Positions 24,616 to 32,639 of a stretch of 32,639 bases of DNA are shown here, piece by piece. Every line of letters begins with the position of its first letter. Position 1 is the first letter of the stretch. Position numbers and translations under genes: made by a program. The notes under the pieces were generated by a model, which searched no databases, was not told the DNA's origin, and saw only the letters and a program-made list of their open reading frames with translations. Location: contig BJOX01000242.1 in NCBI GenBank assembly GCA_009731375.1, positions 558,963 to 591,601 of the forward strand, in the 5' to 3' direction. The stretch comes from Paulinella micropora. Lineage: Eukaryota > Cercozoa > Imbricatea > Euglyphida.

Positions 24616-24647
24616 ATCTATCTATCTATCTATCTTTCTATCTATCT
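23902..24647. repeat. (TAGA)n/(TAGG)n array inverting to (TCTA)n
   Basis: 23902-24470 is TAGA with TAGG blocks (24072-24103, 24119-24150, 24345-24370). At about 24475 the strand flips to TCTA/TTTC, running to 24647. The flip separates the minus-oriented LINE copy 1 from plus-oriented R copy F. Confidence 0.93.
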
Positions 24648-24920
24648 TCTGTCGGTTTATACTAGACTGTCGAACAGTTTCGAAACTCCATCTGCTTACT
24701 GGGTCCTCTGTAATGGAGGTGGGAGCTCGTTCTGCAAGGGGCGCTTATGGAACGAGCCCTGGCCCCGCCTGGTACTAGGGAGCTTTGGTATCGCCTGTAT
24801 CAGTCCCTTTCGTGCAAACATCACGGCTTAGCTGGGCATCGGGTTAATACTTTACCCACAGACTTCCTTGGTTGACGAAATCAGAAGCTCCTTTTTTCTG
24901 ACATTAGTTGATATCTCATC
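24648..24920 (+). mobile_element. Family R copy F (273 bp, 5'-truncated)
   Basis: It starts at TCTGTCGGTTTATAC, with a shared TCT at the junction, and ends CGATATCTCATC (preceded by TTAGTTG instead of TTAGTCG), followed by TCTA. It retains the hairpin GACTGT-CGA-ACAGT with the arm end changed (ACAGTTTCG). Confidence 0.93.
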
Positions 24921-24977
24921 TATCTATCTATAGGGCTTCCTCAGAGCTTTGGGCGCTCTCTAAAGGGGCTCCCGAGG

Positions 24978-25059
<82 letters not shown>

Positions 25060-25090
25060 ATCTATCTTATCTATCTATCTATCTAACGAT

Positions 25091-25147
<57 letters not shown>

Positions 25148-25235
25148 ATTTCCCTTTTTTTTCCTCCTGGTCAATTTTGATTGCTTTGCATGTGTATCTG
25201 TTTGTTTGTTTGTTTATCTACATTTGTATATTATT
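24921..25235. repeat. (TCTA)n with a 45-bp unique insert, then AT-rich unique DNA
   Basis: A 45-bp unique insert (24932-24976, GGGCTTCCTCAGAGC...CCCGAGGT) splits TCTA repeat. 24977-25146 is TCTA with TATCT variants. 25147-25235 is AT-rich and leads into TTTA. Confidence 0.85.
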
Positions 25236-25264
25236 TTCTTGTTGATATTTATTTATTTATTTGT

Positions 25265-25315
<51 letters not shown>

Positions 25316-25497
25316 CTTTCTTACTTACTTACTTACTTACTTACTTATTTATTTACTTATTTATTTAGTTATTTATATATTTATTTATTTATTTATATTT
25401 TTTTATTTATTTACTTTTATACTTATTTATTTATTTACTTTTATACTTATTTATTTATTTATTTATTTCTTTATTTATTTCTTTATTTATTTATTTA

Positions 25498-25561
<64 letters not shown>

Positions 25562-25592
25562 TCTATTTATCTATTTATCTATTTATTTATTT

Positions 25593-25644
<52 letters not shown>

Positions 25645-25681
25645 CTTCTCTATTCATTTAATTATTTAACTATTTATATAT

Positions 25682-25713
<32 letters not shown>

Positions 25714-25729
25714 TATTGCTTTTATACTT

Positions 25730-25801
<72 letters not shown>

Positions 25802-25861
25802 CTTATTTATTTATTTACTTACTTACTTACTTACTTGCTTACTTCCTTGCTTACTTCCTTG

Positions 25862-25892
<31 letters not shown>

Positions 25893-25894
25893 GT

Positions 25895-25981
<87 letters not shown>

Positions 25982-26010
25982 CTTAAATATTCATTTAATT
26001 ATTTAACTAT

Positions 26011-26085
<75 letters not shown>

Positions 26086-26110
26086 TTTGTTTGTTTCTTT
26101 ATTTATTTTG
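25236..26110. repeat. (TTTA)n array with (TTAC)n blocks
   Basis: About 870 bp of TTTA, with TTAC blocks at 25313-25345, 25498-25528, 25813-25840 and 25860-25891, and TTGC/TTCC variants near 25835-25862. This is the only large TTTA array in the window and it has no R or LINE insertion. Confidence 0.94.
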
Positions 26111-26756
<646 letters not shown>

Positions 26757-26781
26757 CTATTTATCTATCTATCTTTCTATC

Positions 26782-26823
<42 letters not shown>

Positions 26824-26873
26824 CATCCAACTATCCAGCTATCTATTGATCTATATATCTATCTATCTATCTT

Positions 26874-26936
<63 letters not shown>

Positions 26937-26951
26937 GTCTATCTATCTATA

Positions 26952-26985
<34 letters not shown>

Positions 26986-27056
26986 CCTGTCTATCTTCTA
27001 ATCTATCTATCTGTCTATCTATATATGTATCTACCCATCCTTCCATCCATCCATGC

Positions 27057-27139
<83 letters not shown>

Positions 27140-27164
27140 GTCTATCTATCTATCTATCTATCTA
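26757..27164. repeat. (TCTA)n array upstream of LINE copy 2
   Basis: TCTA with TCCA and TCTG variants. It is in frame with the LINE fragment that follows, so a spurious fusion ORF of 298 codons begins inside it at 26746. Confidence 0.94.
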
Positions 27165-27642
27165 TCATCGACCATCCCTGCTTGACACTGCAAACGATTG
27201 GCAACTCCAAACCCAATACACCGGTTCTGAGCAAGCCTTTCCTGTCCACATTTGTGTCACTGACCTCCGCCCCGATATCGTTGTCTGGTCACTGTCTACC
27301 AAGATATGTATTCTGATCGAGCTAACGTGCCCGGTCGAGGAAAACATCCTTGACGCACGAGCCTACAAGACCAACCGATACAACAAGCTCAAATCTCAAA
27401 TCGAGGACAACGGATGGACCTGCCACCTTCGACCAATCGAATGCGGGGCTCGCGGCATGGTATCGTTCTCTGTTCATCGATGTTTCCGCGCCTTGGGTTT
27501 TTCCCATCCCCAATCCAAATCCCTTTGCTTCAAGCTATCCTCCTGCGTAGCTCGTTGCTCTTTTGCGATTTATCGCTCCTGTGCAGTCAAAAATTGGACT
27601 AATCTTCCTCTAGTCCGTATTGGTGACTGCATTCCATCATAG
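27165..27642 (+). pseudogene. LINE endonuclease domain remnant (copy 2)
   Basis: This encodes the last 157 or so residues of the LINE polyprotein, from [11 protein letters not shown] to the stop after RIGDCIPS. The RLE core (RPDIVVW, IELTCP, KTNRY) is identical in protein sequence to copy 1. RT and zinc knuckle are absent because of 5' truncation. The frame is open, but there is no native start; upstream codons are TCTA repeat. It is a dead-on-arrival copy, not a functional gene. Confidence 0.92.
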
Positions 27643-27954
27643 CCGTCCAGTGTTGCATAGCCCGGGCTAGGTCCCTGCGGGGGTTTAGGCCTTACACAAT
27701 GTCATCATTGTAGCTTGCGCAAGCTTACGGTGCTCAAAACACTTGGACTAACGGCTTCCTTTTCTTTCTCTTCTTCCTTATCCTCCCTCTCTCCATTCCT
27801 AGATTGCCTTTTTCTTCAACGTCCTTCCTCCTCTTCTTTTTCCAGAACACAGTCTACCCGTGATTCCCATCCCGGACACATGCACAGTACACAAATTATT
27901 GTTTGATGTGAAACTGCGTTCCTTTGCAAGGACTACATTCCTTTGCGACATCTC

Positions 27955-27957
<3 letters not shown>
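27165..27957 (+). mobile_element. RLE-LINE copy 2, 5'-truncated (793 bp)
   Basis: It starts at TCATCGACCATCCC inside TCTA and ends GCGACATCTCATC followed by TCTA. Over its whole length it matches copy 1. I found only three substitutions by eye, all in the 3' UTR (two near 27692-27696, one at 27788). It is in the opposite orientation to copy 1 on the chromosome, but again co-oriented with its TCTA flanks. Confidence 0.96.
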
Positions 27958-28028
<71 letters not shown>

Positions 28029-28034
28029 ATATCC

Positions 28035-28096
<62 letters not shown>

Positions 28097-28114
28097 TTAT
28101 CTATCTATCTATCA

Positions 28115-28161
<47 letters not shown>

Positions 28162-28172
28162 CACCTATCCAC
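27958..28172. repeat. (TCTA)n array between LINE copy 2 and the minimal tail
   Basis: TCTA with few variants, directly continuing from the LINE 3' terminus. Confidence 0.94.
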
Positions 28173-28197
28173 CTACATTCCTTTGCGACATTTCATC
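28173..28197 (+). mobile_element. Minimal LINE tail (25 bp), copy 4
   Basis: CTACATTCCTTTGCGACATT plus TCATC matches the last 25 bp of the LINE with one C-to-T change and is embedded in TCTA. It looks like an extreme 5' truncation. A conversion or duplication from copy 2, 240 bp upstream, is the alternative. Confidence 0.8.
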
Positions 28198-28810
<613 letters not shown>

Positions 28811-29250
28811 ATGGGTGCCATCTGTCGACAGACAAAGAATTAGGGGATGGTGTGGGTGTGCTGGGCCCGTGGTGGGGTGCCTTATTTGTGCCTAGCCATA
28901 CGCCTATAAGTCACATGCCGAAATAGCGACGGGAAGCACAATCCTGTTCCCTCGGTGCCCTTTCTCGCTTGTTGAGCCCGGAATAAAACCCACAGTGCTC
29001 TGTCGGTTTATACTAGACTGTCGAACAGTCTCGAAACTCTATCTGCTTACGGGAGCTCGTTCTGCAAGGGGCGCTCATGGAACGAGCCCTGGCCCCGCCT
29101 GGTACTAGGGAGGTTTGGTATCGCCTGTATCAGTCCCTTCCGTGCAAACATCACGGCTTAGCTGGGCATCGGGTTAATACTTTACCCACAGACTTCCTTG
29201 GTTGACGAAATCAGAAGCTCCTTTTTTCTGACATTAGTCGATATCTCATC
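28811..29250 (+). mobile_element. Family R copy G (440 bp, 5'-truncated)
   Basis: It begins ATGGGTGCCATCTG and ends CGATATCTCATC with TCTA after. It has a 21-bp deletion at about 29048 (CTGCTTAC joined to GGGAGCTCG) and loses 2 nt in CCCTCAGGGTGCC. Both changes would shift any reading frame. Confidence 0.93.
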
Positions 29251-29471
29251 TATCTATCTATCTGTCTATCTATATATGTATCTATCCATCCTTCCATCCG
29301 TCCATCCATTCATCCATCTATCCATCCACTTTCTATCTATCCATCCGTCCATCCATCCATCCATCCATCCATCTATCCATCCATCCATCCATCTATCTAT
29401 CTATCTATCTATCTATCTAGGTAATGGAGGCACTATTTGAGCACGTTCCAGCCAGCTACACCCATACATCC

Positions 29472-29539
<68 letters not shown>

Positions 29540-29720
29540 GTCTATTTATCTATCTATCTGTCTATCTATCTATCCATCCATCCATCCATCCACCCATCTA
29601 TCCACCCATCTATCCATCTATCCATCCATCCATCCATCTATCCATCCATCCATCTATCTATCTATCTATCTAGGTAATGGAGTCGCTATTTCAGCGCGTC
29701 CCGGATAGCTACACCCATAC
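29251..29720. repeat. (TCTA)n/(TCCA)n with two copies of a 50-bp unit
   Basis: A unit starting CTAGGTAATGGAG and ending AGCTACACCCATACA occurs at 29417-29467 and 29670-29722, a period of about 253 bp. TCTA and TCCA fill the rest. Confidence 0.88.
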
Positions 29721-29766
29721 ACATCGAGAATTCTCCCGAAAGGGGTAAGTAACTAACTAACTAGCA

Positions 29767-29835
<69 letters not shown>

Positions 29836-29859
29836 CCGCTTCCTGGAGAAGTCAGGGTG

Positions 29860-29894
<35 letters not shown>

Positions 29895-29908
29895 TCAGTT
29901 AATTAGAC

Positions 29909-29950
<42 letters not shown>

Positions 29951-29979
29951 CCCTTCCTGGAGAGGTCTGGGAGAGAGAG

Positions 29980-30037
<58 letters not shown>

Positions 30038-30043
30038 TTAGTG

Positions 30044-30088
<45 letters not shown>

Positions 30089-30122
30089 CCCCTTCCTGGA
30101 GGTCTGGGTGTGATGAGAGAGA

Positions 30123-30161
<39 letters not shown>

Positions 30162-30396
30162 TTAGTTAGTTAGCTAGTTAGTTACTTAGTTAGTTATTTA
30201 GTTGGAGGGAGATAGATAGATAGATAGATAGAAAGATAGATATATAAGAGAGAGAGAGAGAGATAGTCAGTTAGTTAGTTACCTAGTTAGTTACTTAGTT
30301 AGTTATTTAGTTGGAGGGAGATAGATAGATAGATAGATAGAAAGATAGATAGATAGATAGATATATAGATAGATAGATAGATAGGTAGATAGATAA

Positions 30397-30458
<62 letters not shown>

Positions 30459-30603
30459 CTATAGATCTATTTAATATACACTTTTATCTATCTGTCTATA
30501 CACGCCGATAATTCTCCCGAAGTTGGTAAATAACTCACTAACTAAATCATTAACTAAGAAACTAACTAGCTAACTAACTAACTGACTAACCAACTCTCTC
30601 TTC

Positions 30604-30668
<65 letters not shown>

Positions 30669-30722
30669 CCTCCCTCTCTCTCTCCCTCTCTCAACACTGA
30701 GAACTCTACAGAAAGGGGTAAC

Positions 30723-30769
<47 letters not shown>

Positions 30770-30821
30770 ACACCAAGAACTCTCCACAATGGGATAACTA
30801 ACTAACTAACTTGTCAATCAC

Positions 30822-30852
<31 letters not shown>

Positions 30853-30890
30853 TTTACTTAGTTATTTAGGTACCCCTTCCTGGAGAAGTC
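29721..30890. repeat. Alternating (TTAG)n/(TAAC)n, (GA)n/(CT)n modules in both orientations
   Basis: A short module, in one orientation GAACTCTCC...GGGGTAACTAAC and in the other GTTAGTTACCCCTTCCTGGAG, joins tetranucleotide to dinucleotide arrays. Forward copies lie near 29721, 30500, 30692 and 30766. Reverse copies lie near 29833, 29949, 30087 and 30868. A TAGA block occupies 30211-30470 and contains a smaller duplication (30200-30240 and 30310-30350). Confidence 0.85.
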
Positions 30891-31456
<566 letters not shown>

Positions 31457-32112
31457 CGTGCAAACATCACGGCTTAGCTGGGCATCGGGTTAATACTTTA
31501 CCCACAGACTTCCTGGTTGACGAAATCAGAAGCTCATTTTTTCTGACATTAGTCGATATTTCATCAGTTGATCTTATCACTTACTCTACGGAATGAACCA
31601 AGGCCACTTGAGGTGTCACTGACCCTCCCTTGGGCTTGATTTTTTGAAATGGGTGCCATCTGTCGACAGACAGAGAATTAGGGGATGGTGTGGGTGTGCT
31701 GGGCCCGTGGTGGGGTGCCTTATGTGTGCCTAGCCATACGCCTATAAGTCACATGCCGAAATAGCGACGGGAAGCACAATCCTGTTCCCTCAGGGTGCCC
31801 TTTCTCGCTTGTTGAGCCCGGAATAAAACCCACAGTGCTCTGTCGGTTTATACTAGACTGTCGAACCGTCTCGAAACTCCATCCGCTTACTGGGCCCTCT
31901 GTAATGGAGGTGGGAGCTCGTTCTGCAAGGGGCGCTTTATGGAACGAGCCCTGGCCCCGCCTGGTACTAGGGAGCTTTGGTATTGCCTGTATCAGTCCCT
32001 TCCGTGCAAACATCACGGCTTAGCTGGGCATCGGGTTACTACTTTACCCACAGACTTTCCTGGTTGACGAAATCAGAAGCTCCTTTTTTCTGACATTAGT
32101 CGATATTTCATC
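31457..32112 (+). mobile_element. Family R copy H: partial dimer (109 bp + 547 bp)
   Basis: 31457-31565 is the last 109 bp of one monomer (CGTGCAAACATC to CGATATTTCATC). It continues directly, without TCTA, into a complete monomer from AGTTGATC (31566) to CGATATTTCATC (32112), which then runs into TCTA. The same tail sequence is therefore present at both ends as a direct repeat of about 110 bp. The first tail has CTCATTTTTT where the second has CTCCTTTTTT. Confidence 0.93.

Positions 32113-32639
<527 letters not shown>

Noticed and set aside
29761-30070. Telomere-like (TTAG)n repeat
   Set aside because: The unit is TTAG, not TTAGG or TTAGGG, and it occurs in short inverted blocks mixed with GA repeats, unlike a telomere.

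Overview
This is eukaryotic intergenic or heterochromatin-like DNA. Well over half of it is microsatellite, mainly (TCTA)n/(TAGA)n and (TATG)n/(CATA)n, with (TACC)n, (TTTA)n, (AACC)n, (TTC)n, (GTTTT)n, (TG)n, (CT)n and others. I see no bacterial gene, rRNA, tRNA, CRISPR array or cellular protein gene. The only convincing protein sequence is a non-LTR retrotransposon (LINE) with reverse transcriptase (RT), a CCHC zinc knuckle and a restriction-like endonuclease (RLE). This is the architecture of the R2/R4-Dong/NeSL/Hero group, known mostly from animals. An aquatic invertebrate is my best guess, but the species cannot be read from this window.

Layout. 1-2200: penta-, hexa- and tetranucleotide arrays, ending in a hairpin element. 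2200-5400: an inverted (CATA)n/(TATG)n array, two copies of interspersed family R (below), an AACC array, and a second, inverted copy of the hairpin element. 5400-8100: a 44-bp minisatellite, then pyrimidine, GTTTT, TG and TACC arrays, with two 10-N gaps. 8100-12100: TAGA/TCTA arrays carrying dispersed 'V' units, one R copy, and a long TATG array with a 9-bp minisatellite. 12200-13278: a LINE 3' fragment, an R fragment and a 529-N gap. 13279-21045: TCTA, TATG and TAGA arrays with several higher-order repeats. 21046-23901: the main LINE copy (minus strand). 23902-28810: arrays with an R fragment, a long TTTA array, a second LINE copy (plus strand) and a 25-bp LINE tail. 28811-32639: two R copies, a set of inverted TTAG/CT modules and more TCTA.

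How the parts fit. Every recognisable LINE copy (four) and every R copy with a visible 3' end (seven) stops at the same terminal motif, CGAYATYTCATC, and runs directly into (TATC)n. In each case the element's sense strand is the TCTA strand, and the 5' ends are ragged truncations that also start in TCTA. The simplest reading is target-primed insertion of an RLE-type LINE into (TCTA)n arrays. Family R is a non-coding element of about 546 bp, sometimes a head-to-tail partial dimer, and probably uses the same machinery by sharing the LINE's 3' end. The LINE copies are almost identical to one another, so this activity is recent. If element RNAs end in UCUA repeats, each insertion may also add microsatellite, which could help explain the extreme array content.
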